Source: Halobacillus mangrovi
GTDB taxonomy: Bacteria > Bacillota > Bacilli > Bacillales > Halobacillaceae
Length of the DNA: 64,000 nt
Direction of reading: 5' to 3'
Assembly: GCF_002097535.1 (NCBI RefSeq)
Contig: NZ_CP020772.1
Coordinates: 1,860,001 to 1,924,000 of the forward strand
The number at the start of each line of letters is the position of its first letter. Within the stretch, counting starts at the first letter, position 1. Shown one piece after another: positions 9,437 to 19,291 of this stretch. The notes under the pieces are model-generated. The model saw only the letters and a program-made list of their open reading frames with translations. It was not told the DNA's origin and ran no database searches. Both the position numbers and the translations under genes were made by a program.

Positions 9437-11770
9437 ATGGACATGATACAACAATCTTTTTTTTCTGAATCTGGGGAAGATCGTCCGTATGTAAAAGGAG
9501 AACTGAGCCGGATGATTTTTCATAATGATTCAGAACACTTTTCGATCGCATCCATCAAAGTGCAAGAAACAAATGAAGATTTTAAAGAAAAGAGTCTTGT
9601 CATAAAAGGCCATTTCTCTCCTCTTGAAGAAGGTGAAACCTATATCTTCTTCGGACAGTTCCAAAATCATAAGAAGTTTGGGTTGCAGTATGAAGTAGAA
9701 ATGTACAACCGTGTGCTGCCAGAAACAAAAGATGGACTCATTATGTACTTATCGAGTGATCTCTTCCATGGAATAGGGAAAAAAACGGCTGAGAGAATCA
9801 TAGATCATTTAGGAGAACAAGCGATCTCACGTATCCTTGAAAATAGAGAAATACTTAGTGAGGTTCCAAGACTGCCAAAAGAAAAAGCAGATCAGTTTTA
9901 TGAAACCCTAAAAGAACATCAGGGATTTGAACATATTATGATTCATCTTTCTCAATATGGATTTGGATTGAAACTCTCTCAAAAAATCTACGAAGTGTTT
10001 AAGGATCAGACCCTCGCAATCATTGAAGAAGATCCCTATCAGCTTGTGTTTAAAGTAGAAGGGTTTGGCTTCCATCGAGCGGATGAAATTGCGAGAATGC
10101 AAAATTTAAATCATGATCATCCGACTCGCATAAGGGCCGCATGTTTGTATATGCTGCAAAAAAGTATGTCTGCAGGACATGTGTATTTACCAACAGAGGA
10201 ATGTTTAAAGCAAGTGGATCAACTGTTGAATCAAGGCTTTGAGCCTGAGATCACTTTTGAACAATTGTCAGAGCAGATCATCCACCTCGGAGAAGAGCGC
10301 TACGTTTATGTTGAAGAAGACAGAATTTACCTGCCTTCTTTGTACTTTGCAGAGAATGGTTTCTGCCGGCATATGAAGCGAATGCTAGAGGAAGAAGTAG
10401 ATACGGAACACACTCAAGCAGACTTAATGAAAGTCATAGGGGAGATTGAAGAAGAAGAATCAATCAGTTATGGGGAAGATCAATTTCACGCAATCGAAAA
10501 AGCGTTACATTCAAAATTAATGATTTTAACGGGTGGTCCGGGTACAGGGAAAACAACTGTTATTAAAGGAATCATTCAATCTTATGCGCTTCTCAACGAT
10601 GTATCCATTGACCCAGATGATTATAAATCAGATGAGCCATTTCCATTCATTCTCGTTGCTCCAACTGGACGGGCCGCAAAACGAATGACAGAATCAACGG
10701 GGCTACCTGCAAGCACGATTCATCGATTGCTGGGTTGGGATGGGCATGACCAGTTCGAACGTAACCAGAACAATCCGTTAGAAGGAAAAGTTTTAATTGT
10801 TGATGAATTCTCTATGGTGGATATATGGCTGGCTAACCAATTATTTCGTGCCGTACCTTCAGATATGCAAGTTTTACTGGTGGGGGATGAGGATCAGCTT
10901 CCCTCCGTCGGACCTGGTCAGGTTTTAGCTGACTTATTGGCCTCTAGTCAATTGCCTTCTGTAAAACTGACTGAAGTGTACAGGCAAAAAGAAGGCTCAA
11001 AGATTATTCAATTGGCCCATGAAATAAAGAATAATACGTGTACAAGACAATCGCTTGTGAAAGAACATGACTTTAATTTCATTCCTGCCCATGAGCACCA
11101 ACTTACAGAGCTTATCACCAGCATAGTAAAAAAAGCTGTGGATAAAGGAATTGAGTTAAAAGAACTTCAAGTTCTCGCTCCGATGTATCGAACGGACGTA
11201 GGCATTCATAAATTGAATGCAGAAATTCAGAAGGTGATAAACCCAAAACATAAACAGAAGCGAGACATCACGTTCAAAGAGACCACCTTCAGAAAAGGGG
11301 ATAAAGTCATCCAGCTTGTTAATCAACCAGAAGATGGCGTCTACAACGGAGATATAGGAGAAATTGTCGCTATTTTTCGTGAAGAAGAGAATGTGGATGG
11401 GGTCGAACAGGTGGTAGTAGAATACGAAGGAAAAGAAGTCGTTTATCCCAAAAAGGATTTAAGCAATATTATGCATGCGTATTGTACTTCTATCCATAAA
11501 TCACAGGGAAGTGAGTTTTCTATTGTCATCTTGCCCGTTGTAAGAAGTTACAGGCGTATGTTAAGGAAGAACTTATTGTACACAGCCATTACACGTTCGA
11601 AGCAGTCCCTTATCATTTGTGGGGACCGTAACGCTTTTATCGAAGGTATCCAAACGACTGACACGAACTTACGTTATACGAGGCTTAAGGAAAAACTACA
11701 GGAAGAGACAACACACGAGCCTGAGATCGAAGAAGAAGAGGAAGAGCTTTCCCCTTATGACTTTATGTAA
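9437..11770 (+). CDS. recD2: RecD2 family 5'-3' DNA helicase
   Basis: SF1B helicase that works without RecBC and is linked to DNA repair and fork processing; 777 residues. The N-terminal region has the RecD2-specific OB and helix-hairpin-helix parts (FHGIGKKTAERIIDHLG near residue 108; FGFHRADEIA near 210). Walker A GGPGTGKTT is at about 365-373, Walker B is VDEFSMVD, and motif VI is YTAITRSKQSLI near the end. An SH3-like segment lies in the C-terminal part (GDKVIQLVNQPEDGVYNGD). The chosen ATG is 9437, with AAGGAG four bases upstream; ATG 9443, ten bases from that site, is equally possible. Ends with an acidic tail. Confidence 0.94.
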   Translation: MDMIQQSFFSESGEDRPYVKGELSRMIFHNDSEHFSIASIKVQETNEDFKEKSLVIKGHFSPLEEGETYIFFGQFQNHKKFGLQYEVEMYNRVLPETKDGLIMYLSSDLFHGIGKKTAERIIDHLGEQAISRILENREILSEVPRLPKEKADQFYETLKEHQGFEHIMIHLSQYGFGLKLSQKIYEVFKDQTLAIIEEDPYQLVFKVEGFGFHRADEIARMQNLNHDHPTRIRAACLYMLQKSMSAGHVYLPTEECLKQVDQLLNQGFEPEITFEQLSEQIIHLGEERYVYVEEDRIYLPSLYFAENGFCRHMKRMLEEEVDTEHTQADLMKVIGEIEEEESISYGEDQFHAIEKALHSKLMILTGGPGTGKTTVIKGIIQSYALLNDVSIDPDDYKSDEPFPFILVAPTGRAAKRMTESTGLPASTIHRLLGWDGHDQFERNQNNPLEGKVLIVDEFSMVDIWLANQLFRAVPSDMQVLLVGDEDQLPSVGPGQVLADLLASSQLPSVKLTEVYRQKEGSKIIQLAHEIKNNTCTRQSLVKEHDFNFIPAHEHQLTELITSIVKKAVDKGIELKELQVLAPMYRTDVGIHKLNAEIQKVINPKHKQKRDITFKETTFRKGDKVIQLVNQPEDGVYNGDIGEIVAIFREEENVDGVEQVVVEYEGKEVVYPKKDLSNIMHAYCTSIHKSQGSEFSIVILPVVRSYRRMLRKNLLYTAITRSKQSLIICGDRNAFIEGIQTTDTNLRYTRLKEKLQEETTHEPEIEEEEEELSPYDFM

Positions 11771-11790
11771 TAGAAAGGCGTGTGTTTAAG

Positions 11791-12606
11791 ATGAGTCATA
11801 CTTTAGGGATGTCAGGCAGTACAATCTTGTCTGATCCACATCAATTCTACAAATTGTTTAAGAAAGGACTCCCTCATATCGAAATTGGGGAATTTCCTGA
11901 TCGAGATTCCTTTTTTCGATTTTATAAAATGACTAAGGCAAGGAAGGTTAGTTTTGGCGTTCATTCTCCATTGATTCGTGGAAGTAGTAAATATGACCTG
12001 ATTGATGAAGTCGTCATGTCGCCAGTTCAAGCTAGATCAAATTTTGAAAGGGAAGTGAAGGAGTTGGCTCAGCTTGGAGCGGAATATGTTTTGGTCCACT
12101 TCCCATATTTCAAATCTCCTCCTGTCTCTTCACCTGAGAATAAAATAGAAGAAGGACTTCAATTTTTAAGTGACTTGCAGAATTACTACGGCATTCCCAT
12201 TGTATGTGAACCGAAGCTAGGTCCTGAGCGGTCTGCTCACAACATACAGGCCCTTCATGATTATGGGGTGGGCTTAGTTGCGAAGTACGGGCTGTACATA
12301 TGTATTGATTTAGGAGATTATCTTATGGCTACAAAAGAAAAATGGGAAGATTACGTACGACCGCTTCTTCCGCACACAAAGGTGGTGCATTTGCATCATG
12401 TAACTTACGTGGAAGGAAAATATTACTGGGTGCCGATTCATCCTGATTTTGAAAATGATCCTGATCACTTTACATTAGAGCCTTGTTTAAATCTATTAAA
12501 AAATGGAATAGATAAATACTTCATCTTCGAGCATACTCCGCACACGTCCCCTTCTGATCTCATGGTGGATCAAGGAGTGGACTGGATTCGTAACCAGTTA
12601 GGATAA
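11791..12606 (+). CDS. Sugar phosphate isomerase/epimerase-like TIM barrel protein
   Basis: A 271-residue protein of the xylose-isomerase-like TIM barrel (AP endonuclease 2) superfamily. Likely divalent-metal ligands sit at strand ends: E in IVCEPKLGPE, D in ICIDLGDY, H in KVVHLHHVTY and E in IFEHTPH. Substrate and reaction cannot be told. The start is ambiguous: ATG 11791 has AAAGG 12 bases upstream, GTG 11782 has it only 3 bases away; I chose ATG. It follows recD2 by 20 bases and is tightly followed by a small zinc-ribbon gene and a permease gene. B. subtilis has no such gene between yrrC and alaS. Confidence 0.72.
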   Translation: MSHTLGMSGSTILSDPHQFYKLFKKGLPHIEIGEFPDRDSFFRFYKMTKARKVSFGVHSPLIRGSSKYDLIDEVVMSPVQARSNFEREVKELAQLGAEYVLVHFPYFKSPPVSSPENKIEEGLQFLSDLQNYYGIPIVCEPKLGPERSAHNIQALHDYGVGLVAKYGLYICIDLGDYLMATKEKWEDYVRPLLPHTKVVHLHHVTYVEGKYYWVPIHPDFENDPDHFTLEPCLNLLKNGIDKYFIFEHTPHTSPSDLMVDQGVDWIRNQLG

Positions 12607-12663
12607 TGTATGATTTTTCGCCTCATGGACATAATGATTGGTAAAAAAAGGAGAACCAAATCT

Positions 12664-12840
12664 ATGAGGTGCCCAAACTGTCAAAATAAAAACCTAGGAA
12701 AGATCGGTACAGAACAGTATTATTGCTGGAACTGCTTTATAGAGCTTTCCATAGAGGATGGAAAAATGAACATCAATCAAATTGAAGAAGATGGAAGCTT
12801 GAGCTCCTTAAACGACATATTCTATCAACAAGGATCTTAG
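12664..12840 (+). CDS. Small zinc-ribbon protein, function unknown
   Basis: A 58-residue protein that starts MRCPNCQNKN and has four cysteines spaced C3-x2-C6-x14-C21-x2-C24 (the second pair in YYCWNC), a classic zinc ribbon. The remaining half is acidic and polar. ATG 12664 is supported by AAAGGAG ten bases upstream; an in-frame ATG at 12610 would add 18 residues without a good site. It sits 57 bases after the TIM barrel gene and 6 bases before the permease gene, so it belongs to the same transcript. I do not recognise a characterised homologue. Confidence 0.75.
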   Translation: MRCPNCQNKNLGKIGTEQYYCWNCFIELSIEDGKMNINQIEEDGSLSSLNDIFYQQGS

Positions 12841-12846
12841 AGGAAG

Positions 12847-13914
12847 ATGAATGAGAAGACAGCCAAGTGGATTCGAAGGCTTACAATCTTTTTCTTTATT
12901 CTTCTCTCTTTATTGTTGTTCGCTTACCTTTTCCCTTATTATGACCATATTCTTGTCATGGTTGGGAGAGTGGTATTGCCATTTATCATAGCTTTAGTGC
13001 TCTCATTACTGCTGCACCCATTAGTCCGCTGGCTGGAGAAAGCAGGGTTGCCCCGTTCTTTGGCTATCCTTCTGATCTTCATCGTGTTTTTCACGTTTTT
13101 GAGCGTGGCGATCTATAGAGGATTCCCTCACCTGTTGGAACAGTTGAAGTTACTTACAGAGCAGCTTCCTCAGATGTCTGAGACGTATCAGAAGTGGACG
13201 AAGGAATTTTATGCTCAGACTGAACGATTTCCTGATGGGATTCATGAAAAGCTAGATGGGACTTTTTCTCAATTCGAAGAGTGGTTGACTGAGAAAGTAA
13301 TGACAATCATAACTGGCATAAGTGGGATCTTTAATATGATCGTCTTAATCGCTGTGATACCGGTGATGACTTTCTATTTTTTGAAAGATTATAAAACCAT
13401 TGGCCATTGGCTTTTAAGTCTTTTGCCTGCAACATGGCAGGAAGAAGCTAAGCGTTTGACGAAAGAATTGAATCACTCATTGGGAGGCTATATAAGAGGT
13501 CAACTGTTCATTAGTTTATTTATCGGCGTACTGGCGACGGTCGGATTTTGGCTTGTGGGTCTCCCTTACCCACTAGTTCTTGGTGTCATTGCCGGTATAA
13601 CGAATATTATTCCTTACTTCGGTCCATTATTAGGTGCCGTCCCTGCTGTCATTGTGGCAGTTACTATATCTATTCAAACCCTTGTATTCAGTTTGCTTGT
13701 GGTGATTGTTATCCAGTTGATTGAAGGGAATCTTTTATCGCCTTACATCATGGGAAAGAGTATCCATATCCACCCTTTATTTATTATCCTTGCTCTTTTG
13801 GCAGGAGGCGAATTAGCGGGAGTGCCTGGTTTAATTCTTGCCGTTCCCGTACTTACTTGTGTAAAGGTTGTATTCTCTGAAATTCGGGCTGGAAGGCTGC
13901 ACGTTGACAGATAA
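12847..13914 (+). CDS. yrrI: AI-2E family transporter-like membrane protein (YrrI type)
   Basis: A 355-residue membrane protein with about eight hydrophobic segments in two groups: two N-terminal ones (about residues 10-60), then a soluble linker (about 95-150), then five or six more. The family signature GLPYPLVLGVIAGITNIIPYFGP lies near residue 235, written here across two short stretches: GLPYPLVLG and TNIIPYFGP. Family members export small molecules or ions; some are Na+(Li+)/H+ antiporters and some were proposed to export autoinducer-2. The substrate here is unknown. The start has AGAGGA upstream. The alaS promoter is embedded in its last codons. B. subtilis yrrI is also near alaS. Confidence 0.85.
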   Translation: MNEKTAKWIRRLTIFFFILLSLLLFAYLFPYYDHILVMVGRVVLPFIIALVLSLLLHPLVRWLEKAGLPRSLAILLIFIVFFTFLSVAIYRGFPHLLEQLKLLTEQLPQMSETYQKWTKEFYAQTERFPDGIHEKLDGTFSQFEEWLTEKVMTIITGISGIFNMIVLIAVIPVMTFYFLKDYKTIGHWLLSLLPATWQEEAKRLTKELNHSLGGYIRGQLFISLFIGVLATVGFWLVGLPYPLVLGVIAGITNIIPYFGPLLGAVPAVIVAVTISIQTLVFSLLVVIVIQLIEGNLLSPYIMGKSIHIHPLFIILALLAGGELAGVPGLILAVPVLTCVKVVFSEIRAGRLHVDR

Positions 13915-13932
13915 TCCCCAGTTATCTATAAT
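13904..13932 (+). promoter_or_regulatory. Consensus sigma-A promoter of alaS
   Basis: Perfect TTGACA (13904-13909), 17-base spacer and TATAAT (13927-13932). The -35 box lies inside the end of the upstream permease gene. Expected start is near 13939, at the beginning of the T-box leader. Confidence 0.92.
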
Positions 13933-13949
13933 AGCGCATATCAAGACTA

Positions 13950-14195
13950 TATGAACGATCGAACACTTAGAAGGAAATGAGTAAGCAATACTCCGTGACA
14001 AGAGAAGCATTCTCCCGGCTGAAAAGAATGCGATGGAACAGGTTGCTGAAAGCTATTCTGGAGTGCGGCTAATCCCCGCCGTAGTCACGCTACGTTACAG
14101 CGTCCAAGGTGATAGACGCATGCAGTCTATAATCAGGGTGGTACCGCGGATTTTAGCTCCCGTCCCTGCCGATATGGGCAGGGACGGGAGTTTTT
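13950..14195 (+). promoter_or_regulatory. T-box leader of alaS (tRNA-Ala sensing)
   Basis: Transcription-attenuating leader that lets alaS be read only when uncharged tRNA-Ala accumulates. The T-box core AGGGTGGTACCGCGG is at 14135-14149; its TGGT (14139-14142) can pair with the ACCA end of tRNA-Ala. The Stem I specifier context GAAA-GCT-ATTCTGGAG matches that of the B. subtilis glyQS leader, giving the specifier codon GCT (Ala) at 14052-14054. AGCAA (13983-13987) pairs with TTGCT (14043-14047) below the specifier loop. The terminator is a 14-bp stem, CTCCCGTCCCTGCC (14157-14170) with its complement at 14177-14190, then TTTTT. Confidence 0.96.
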
Positions 14196-14236
14196 CGTTT
14201 GTATAACTTTTTACACCATTAAGGAGGTAGAAATCG

Positions 14237-16873
14237 ATGAAATCATTAACATCAGCTGATGTACGACAAATGTACTTAGACTTTTTCAAAGCAAAAGGAC
14301 ATGAAGTGGAACCTAGTGCTTCATTAGTCCCTCATGAGGACCCAACACTTTTGTGGATCAACAGTGGTGTTGCCACACTTAAAAAATATTTCGATGGTCG
14401 GGTCATTCCTGAAAACCCGAGGATTGTCAACGCCCAAAAATCTATTCGAACAAATGATATTGAGAATGTAGGTTTTACGGCGAGACACCATACATTCTTC
14501 GAGATGCTCGGAAATTTCTCTATCGGAGATTATTTTAAAGAAGAAGCTATCGTATGGGCGTGGGAATTTCTAACGAGTGACAAGTGGATTGGATTTGATT
14601 CCGATAAACTTGCTGTTACGGTTCATCCGGAAGACGACGAAGCATTCGCAATCTGGAGAGATAAAGTAGGGCTTGATGAAGAACGAATTATCCGTATTGA
14701 AGAAAACTTCTGGGATATCGGTGAAGGACCGAGTGGACCGAATACGGAGATCTTCTATGATCGTGGTGAAAAATACGGAAATGACCCCCAAGATCCAGAG
14801 TTATATCCAGGCGGGGAAAATGATCGTTACTTAGAAATTTGGAACCTTGTCTTCTCTCAATTCAATCACAACCCTGATGATACCTATACTCCTCTTCCGA
14901 AGAAAAACATTGATACAGGTATGGGGCTTGAACGAATGGTATGTGTGATTCAAGGAACAGATACAAACTTTGAAACAGACTTGTTCAAACCAATTATTGA
15001 GGCAACAGAAAAAATCGCTAGCGTGAAATATGGGGAAAAAGAAGACCTCGATTCTTCGTTCAAAGTCATTGCAGACCATATGAGAACTGTCACTTTTGCC
15101 GTAAGCGATGGAGCACTGCCATCCAATGAAGGCAGAGGGTATGTTCTGCGCAGACTATTGCGCCGTGCGGTCCGTTTTGCTAAGCAAATTGGTATAGATG
15201 AGCCATTTATGTATAAATTAGTACCTGAAGTTTCAATGATCATGGTCGATTTTTATCCAGAAGTGAAAGAAAAAGAAGCCTTCATCCAAAATGTCATTAA
15301 AACAGAAGAAGAGCGTTTCCACGAAACCTTGAACGAAGGACTTGCCATTCTATCGAAAATTATGAAAGAAGAAACAGAGAAGGGAAGCAACATTTTTCCT
15401 GGAACAGAAGTTTTCCGTCTTTATGATACGTATGGATTTCCAAAAGAGCTTACAGAAGAATATGTCGGGGAAGCTGGATTTACTATAGACGAAGATGGCT
15501 TCAAGTTTGAAATGGAAAAACAGCGCGAGCGCGCTAGAAATGCTCGTCAAAAAACAGGTTCCATGCAAATTCAAGAAGGCGTGCTAGGGGATGTCCATGT
15601 AGAGAGTGAATTTATCGGATATGATCAGCTACAGACTCAATCGAAAATTGTGGAATTGATTAAAGGAAAAGATTTCAGCGAACAAGCTGAAGTAGGTGAC
15701 ACCATCTATGTATTTCTTGATCAAACGCCATTCTATGCAGAAAGCGGAGGTCAAATGGCCGATAAGGGTATTCTGAAAAATGATCAAGCTTCCATAGAAG
15801 TCACAAATGTACAAAAGGCCCCTAATGGCCAGCATATGCATGAAGCCTACGTTCAAGAAGGGTCAGTGAAAAAAGGGGATAGATTTGAAGCTGCTGTTGA
15901 TCAAAAATCCCGTTCCTTTATTGTTAAAAACCATACCGCTACTCACTTGCTTCATCAAGCTTTGAAGGATGTATTAGGTGAGCATGTTAACCAGGCAGGT
16001 TCACTAGTGGCTTCGGATCGTCTTCGATTTGATTTCTCTCACTTTGGATCTGTCTCAAACGAAGAGATGGAAAGAATCGAAGAAGTCGTTAATGAAAAAG
16101 TTTGGCAGTCTATCCCTGTATCTATAGAGTACAGCTCCATCGAAGAAGCAAAAGAAAAAGGAGCTATGGCCTTATTCGGAGAAAAATACGGAGATACGGT
16201 CCGTGTTGTTCAAGTCGGAGACTACAGTCTTGAACTTTGTGGAGGGTGTCACGTCGTGAATACGGCTGAAATTGGTCTTTTCAAAATCGTATCTGAAACT
16301 GGTATCGGGGCAGGAACGAGAAGGATAGAAGCTGTTACGGCAAAAGACGCCTACCTTTATATGAATGGTAAGGAGACCTTGCTGAAACAAGCAGGAGAAC
16401 TTCTTAAAACGAAGCCAGAGCAGGTTCCTGAGCGCATTGAAGTACTTTATAAAGAAATGAAAGACCTGCAAAAGGAAAACGAATCATTGAGTGCTAAATT
16501 GTCCAATATGGAAGCATCAAATATTATGGACGCAGTAGAAGAAATAAATGGAGTGAAGGTTCTTGCTAAACAAGTAGATGTCAAGGATATGAATGCTCTG
16601 CGTACGATGATCGACGATCTTAAGCAGAAAATAGATTCCGGTATTATTCTTTTAGCAGCACCTAATGGAAATAAAGTTCAATTGATTGCAGGAGTATCGA
16701 AAGACTTAGTAGAAGAAGGGTATCATGCGGGTCATTTAATCAAAGAAGCTGCCACTCGATGCGGAGGCGGCGGCGGCGGCCGTCCGGATATGGCGCAGGC
16801 AGGAGGTAAAGACGCTTCTAAGATACCTGAAGCTCTTCAATACGCAAAAGAATATGCAAGTCAAAACTCCTAG
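14237..16873 (+). CDS. alaS: Alanyl-tRNA synthetase
   Basis: Charges tRNA-Ala and removes mischarged Ser and Gly; 878 residues, full length. The N-terminal catalytic domain carries [19 protein letters not shown] (about residues 80-98). The editing domain has the [11 protein letters not shown] motif (near 565) and the zinc cysteine/histidine LCGGCHV (near 665). A coiled coil around 720-755 precedes the DHHA1/C-Ala domain with a six-glycine run ([15 protein letters not shown] near 850). ATG 14237 follows AAGGAGG. Expression is governed by the T-box upstream. The gene is followed by ireB, as in B. subtilis (alaS-yrzL). Confidence 0.98.
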   Translation: MKSLTSADVRQMYLDFFKAKGHEVEPSASLVPHEDPTLLWINSGVATLKKYFDGRVIPENPRIVNAQKSIRTNDIENVGFTARHHTFFEMLGNFSIGDYFKEEAIVWAWEFLTSDKWIGFDSDKLAVTVHPEDDEAFAIWRDKVGLDEERIIRIEENFWDIGEGPSGPNTEIFYDRGEKYGNDPQDPELYPGGENDRYLEIWNLVFSQFNHNPDDTYTPLPKKNIDTGMGLERMVCVIQGTDTNFETDLFKPIIEATEKIASVKYGEKEDLDSSFKVIADHMRTVTFAVSDGALPSNEGRGYVLRRLLRRAVRFAKQIGIDEPFMYKLVPEVSMIMVDFYPEVKEKEAFIQNVIKTEEERFHETLNEGLAILSKIMKEETEKGSNIFPGTEVFRLYDTYGFPKELTEEYVGEAGFTIDEDGFKFEMEKQRERARNARQKTGSMQIQEGVLGDVHVESEFIGYDQLQTQSKIVELIKGKDFSEQAEVGDTIYVFLDQTPFYAESGGQMADKGILKNDQASIEVTNVQKAPNGQHMHEAYVQEGSVKKGDRFEAAVDQKSRSFIVKNHTATHLLHQALKDVLGEHVNQAGSLVASDRLRFDFSHFGSVSNEEMERIEEVVNEKVWQSIPVSIEYSSIEEAKEKGAMALFGEKYGDTVRVVQVGDYSLELCGGCHVVNTAEIGLFKIVSETGIGAGTRRIEAVTAKDAYLYMNGKETLLKQAGELLKTKPEQVPERIEVLYKEMKDLQKENESLSAKLSNMEASNIMDAVEEINGVKVLAKQVDVKDMNALRTMIDDLKQKIDSGIILLAAPNGNKVQLIAGVSKDLVEEGYHAGHLIKEAATRCGGGGGGRPDMAQAGGKDASKIPEALQYAKEYASQNS

Positions 16874-16936
16874 TTTTTCCTGAGTAGATAACAGGTGTAT
16901 AATGGAGTAAAGACAAATTTGTGCGAGGTGACTGTA

Positions 16937-17206
16937 ATGAGCATGGACAAGACGATGAGATTTAATTTCTCTGAAGAACCCTTTGATCAAGATGTCCGTT
17001 CTGTACTATTGTCTGTACACAACGCTCTTCAAGAAAAGGGCTACAATCCAATCAATCAAATTGTTGGATATCTTCTATCTGGAGATCCAGCTTACATCCC
17101 GCGTCATCAGGATGCGAGAAACCTGATTCGCAAAATCGAAAGAGATGAGTTGATTGAGGAGTTAGTCAAATTTTATTTAGAAAAGAATAAAGAGGGCGTT
17201 GAATGA
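16937..17206 (+). CDS. ireB: IreB family regulatory phosphoprotein (UPF0297)
   Basis: An 89-residue protein starting [11 protein letters not shown], with the family-wide stretch [18 protein letters not shown] and [14 protein letters not shown]. In Enterococcus, IreB is phosphorylated by the PASTA kinase IreK and influences cephalosporin resistance; the B. subtilis counterpart is YrzL. The ATG at 16937 follows GCGAGGTG by six bases; earlier in-frame starts lack a site. It overlaps ruvX by four bases (ATGA), and the trio ireB-ruvX-yrzB is a conserved operon after alaS. Confidence 0.93.
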   Translation: MSMDKTMRFNFSEEPFDQDVRSVLLSVHNALQEKGYNPINQIVGYLLSGDPAYIPRHQDARNLIRKIERDELIEELVKFYLEKNKEGVE

Positions 17207-17619
17207 AGAAGATAGGATTGGATGTAGGCGAAAAAACGATAGGCATCGCGATTTCCGATGCACTTGGCTGGACCGCACAAGGACTGACGACCCTGAGATG
17301 GGATGAGCGGGATTTTAATACGGCAAAAGAACCATTGAGGAAAGTCATTCAAGAACATGAAGTGACAGAAGCGGTCGTCGGTTTCCCCAAGAATATGAAT
17401 GGAACCGTGGGTCCTCGTGGAGAGGCCAGCCAACATTTCGCCGAATGGATCGAAAAAGAATTTGAAATTACAGCTCATCTATGGGATGAGCGTTTAACTA
17501 CAATGGCGGCGGAACGAGTACTTATTGATGCGGACATGAGCCGTAAGAAGCGCAAAAAGGTTATCGACAAGATGGCAGCCGTCATGATTTTGCAAAGCTA
17601 TTTAGACGCTAAACAATAA
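17203..17619 (+). CDS. ruvX: Pre-16S rRNA processing nuclease/putative Holliday junction resolvase RuvX (YqgF)
   Basis: RNase-H-fold nuclease of 138 residues. The first strand carries [18 protein letters not shown], with the catalytic Asp at position 6. Further acidic positions are in the WDERLTT stretch (about residue 93) and near [14 protein letters not shown] at the end. YqgF proteins help mature 16S rRNA 5' ends in several bacteria, and resolvase activity has been reported for some. The start overlaps the ireB stop, and the DUF1292 gene follows after 16 bases. Confidence 0.93.
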   Translation: MKKIGLDVGEKTIGIAISDALGWTAQGLTTLRWDERDFNTAKEPLRKVIQEHEVTEAVVGFPKNMNGTVGPRGEASQHFAEWIEKEFEITAHLWDERLTTMAAERVLIDADMSRKKRKKVIDKMAAVMILQSYLDAKQ

Positions 17620-17635
17620 AGGAGGAAGTCTATCC

Positions 17636-17920
17636 ATGGCACTAGAAAAAGAAGAACGGATCATTATTCCCGATGAGAACGGGGAAGAACATTTATTTGA
17701 GGTATTATTTACGTTTGATGTAGATCAAACGGGCCACTCCTATATCGCAGTTATCCCTGCTGAACAGAAAGAAGGGGATGAGGTAGAGGTCTTCGCTTTC
17801 CGTTACGAAGAAAAAGGGAATGAAGAAGACGATCTTTCCTTATTCCAGATCGAGTCTGATGAAGAATGGGAAATGGTTGAAGAAATGTTAAATACCCTCA
17901 CAGATGAAGATCTTGCTTAA
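17636..17920 (+). CDS. yrzB: DUF1292 protein (YrzB type)
   Basis: A 94-residue, very acidic protein (many Glu and Asp, e.g. EEWEMVEEMLNTLTDEDLA at the end). It matches the DUF1292 family that always follows ruvX in Bacilli; no biochemical function is known to me. The ATG has a strong GGAGGAAG site. A terminator follows 16 bases after the stop. Confidence 0.88.
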   Translation: MALEKEERIIIPDENGEEHLFEVLFTFDVDQTGHSYIAVIPAEQKEGDEVEVFAFRYEEKGNEEDDLSLFQIESDEEWEMVEEMLNTLTDEDLA

Positions 17921-17935
17921 TAATTGTTGAAAGCT

Positions 17936-17965
17936 AGCCTGCAGCATTGCTGCAGGCTTTGTTTA
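17936..17965 (+). terminator. Terminator after the ireB-ruvX-yrzB unit
   Basis: AGCCTGCAGC (17936-17945) pairs with GCTGCAGGCT (17949-17958) around a three-base loop. The following TTTGTTTA is only moderately T-rich. Confidence 0.75.
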
Positions 17966-18063
17966 TGCGAAGAAGAAGGGTGTTCTTGTAGAAATTTAGT
18001 GTAAAATGTAGAAAGATTCTCGCTTTTTGTAGTATAATGTACCGGATGAAAGGAGGAAGTCCC

Positions 18064-19185
18064 TTGTCCGACTCAAATTTTAAAGATAAATATAAAGAGC
18101 GACTGGAAAAGCGTAAAGAAGAAGCAAGTACAGTACGTAAAATTGTCGCTATCATCCTAACCGTATTAATACTAGTGATTGTGGTTGGAGGACTTTCCGG
18201 GTATTTTTATGTGAAATCAGCTCTTGAACCTGTCGATCCAGATGATGACAGTGCCAAAAATGTCAAAATCCCTCTTGGTTCATCTACCTCACAAATCGCT
18301 GGTATTCTTGAAGAAAATGACATCATCAAGAATGATTTGATATTCAGATTCTATACAAAGTTTAACAATGAGTCTGGTTTTCAGGCAGGTAATTACCAGT
18401 TCACTTCTTCTATGAGTTTCAGTGAGATTATTGAAACATTGAAGACCGGGAAGCTAGTCAAAGAGCCTGCGTTTAAAGTATCTGTACCAGAAGGAAAAAC
18501 ACTAGACCAAATTGCAGGTATTTTTGCTGAGAAGACAGATTTTACTAAGAAAGAATTTATGGATAAAGTCAACGACAAAGAGTACGTGAAGCAGCTGATA
18601 GAAGAACACCCTGAGCTTTTAACTGAGGAAATCCTGAAAGAGGATATTAGATATCCACTGGAAGGCTACCTATTTGCAGCTACTTACCCTTTTTATGTCG
18701 ATAATCCGACCATTGAACAGATTATCGATGAAATGCTGTCAAAAACAAAGAACGTAGTACTTCCATATAAAGATGAACTGCAGAAACAGGACTTGACGAT
18801 CCATCAAGGCGTTACGATGGCTTCCCTGGTTGAAAATGAAGCTCGAACAGCAGCGAGCCGTAAAAAGATAGCTGAAGTCTTTTATAATCGACTGGATGAA
18901 GAGATGCCATTACAGACAGATCCAACAGTCCTCTATGCTCATGGCGAACATAAGGAACGAGTGTTGTATGAGGATTTGGAGATTGAGAGTCCGTATAATA
19001 CTTATTACATTAAAGGTCTACCTGTTGGACCAATTTCTAACTTCAATAAAAACTCAATGGAAGCAGTAGCCAACCCGGATGATAACGAATTTCTGTACTT
19101 CCTTGCCAGTGATGGTGAAATTTATTATTCTAAAACACTAAAGGAACACAACAAGAAAAAGCAAAAATATATCAGTGGTGATTAA
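18064..19185 (+). CDS. mltG: Endolytic murein transglycosylase MltG
   Basis: Membrane-anchored YceG/MltG lytic transglycosylase that cuts nascent peptidoglycan glycan strands; 373 residues. A short charged N-terminus is followed by one membrane segment (about residues 27-50: IVAIILTVLILVIVVGGL). A LysM-like region follows, and the catalytic Glu lies in the conserved MASLVENEAR stretch; the late motif PYNTYYIKGLPVGPISN is also present. The start is TTG 18064, seven bases after AAAGGAGG. The in-frame ATG at 18037 lies inside a TATAAT box (18033-18038), so it cannot be the start. A terminator follows directly. Confidence 0.93.
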   Translation: MSDSNFKDKYKERLEKRKEEASTVRKIVAIILTVLILVIVVGGLSGYFYVKSALEPVDPDDDSAKNVKIPLGSSTSQIAGILEENDIIKNDLIFRFYTKFNNESGFQAGNYQFTSSMSFSEIIETLKTGKLVKEPAFKVSVPEGKTLDQIAGIFAEKTDFTKKEFMDKVNDKEYVKQLIEEHPELLTEEILKEDIRYPLEGYLFAATYPFYVDNPTIEQIIDEMLSKTKNVVLPYKDELQKQDLTIHQGVTMASLVENEARTAASRKKIAEVFYNRLDEEMPLQTDPTVLYAHGEHKERVLYEDLEIESPYNTYYIKGLPVGPISNFNKNSMEAVANPDDNEFLYFLASDGEIYYSKTLKEHNKKKQKYISGD

Positions 19186-19190
19186 TTTTT

Positions 19191-19231
19191 AAAGAAGGAA
19201 TGACGAGAAAGCTCGCATTCCTTCTTTTTTT
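19191..19231 (+). terminator. Terminator after mltG
   Basis: AAGAAGGAATG (19192-19202) pairs with CATTCCTTCTT (19216-19226); CGAG/CTCG extends the stem inside after a bulged A, and a T-run follows. Confidence 0.92.
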
Positions 19232-19291
19232 TATGTTAAAATATTAGGGTTGTAAACAACGTGTAAATTTTGTGTGAAGGGATGAAACGTA

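Noticed and set aside
18037..18063. ATG 18037 as the mltG start
   Set aside because: It lies inside the -10 box TATAAT (18033-18038); TTG 18064 has an ideal AAAGGAGG site.
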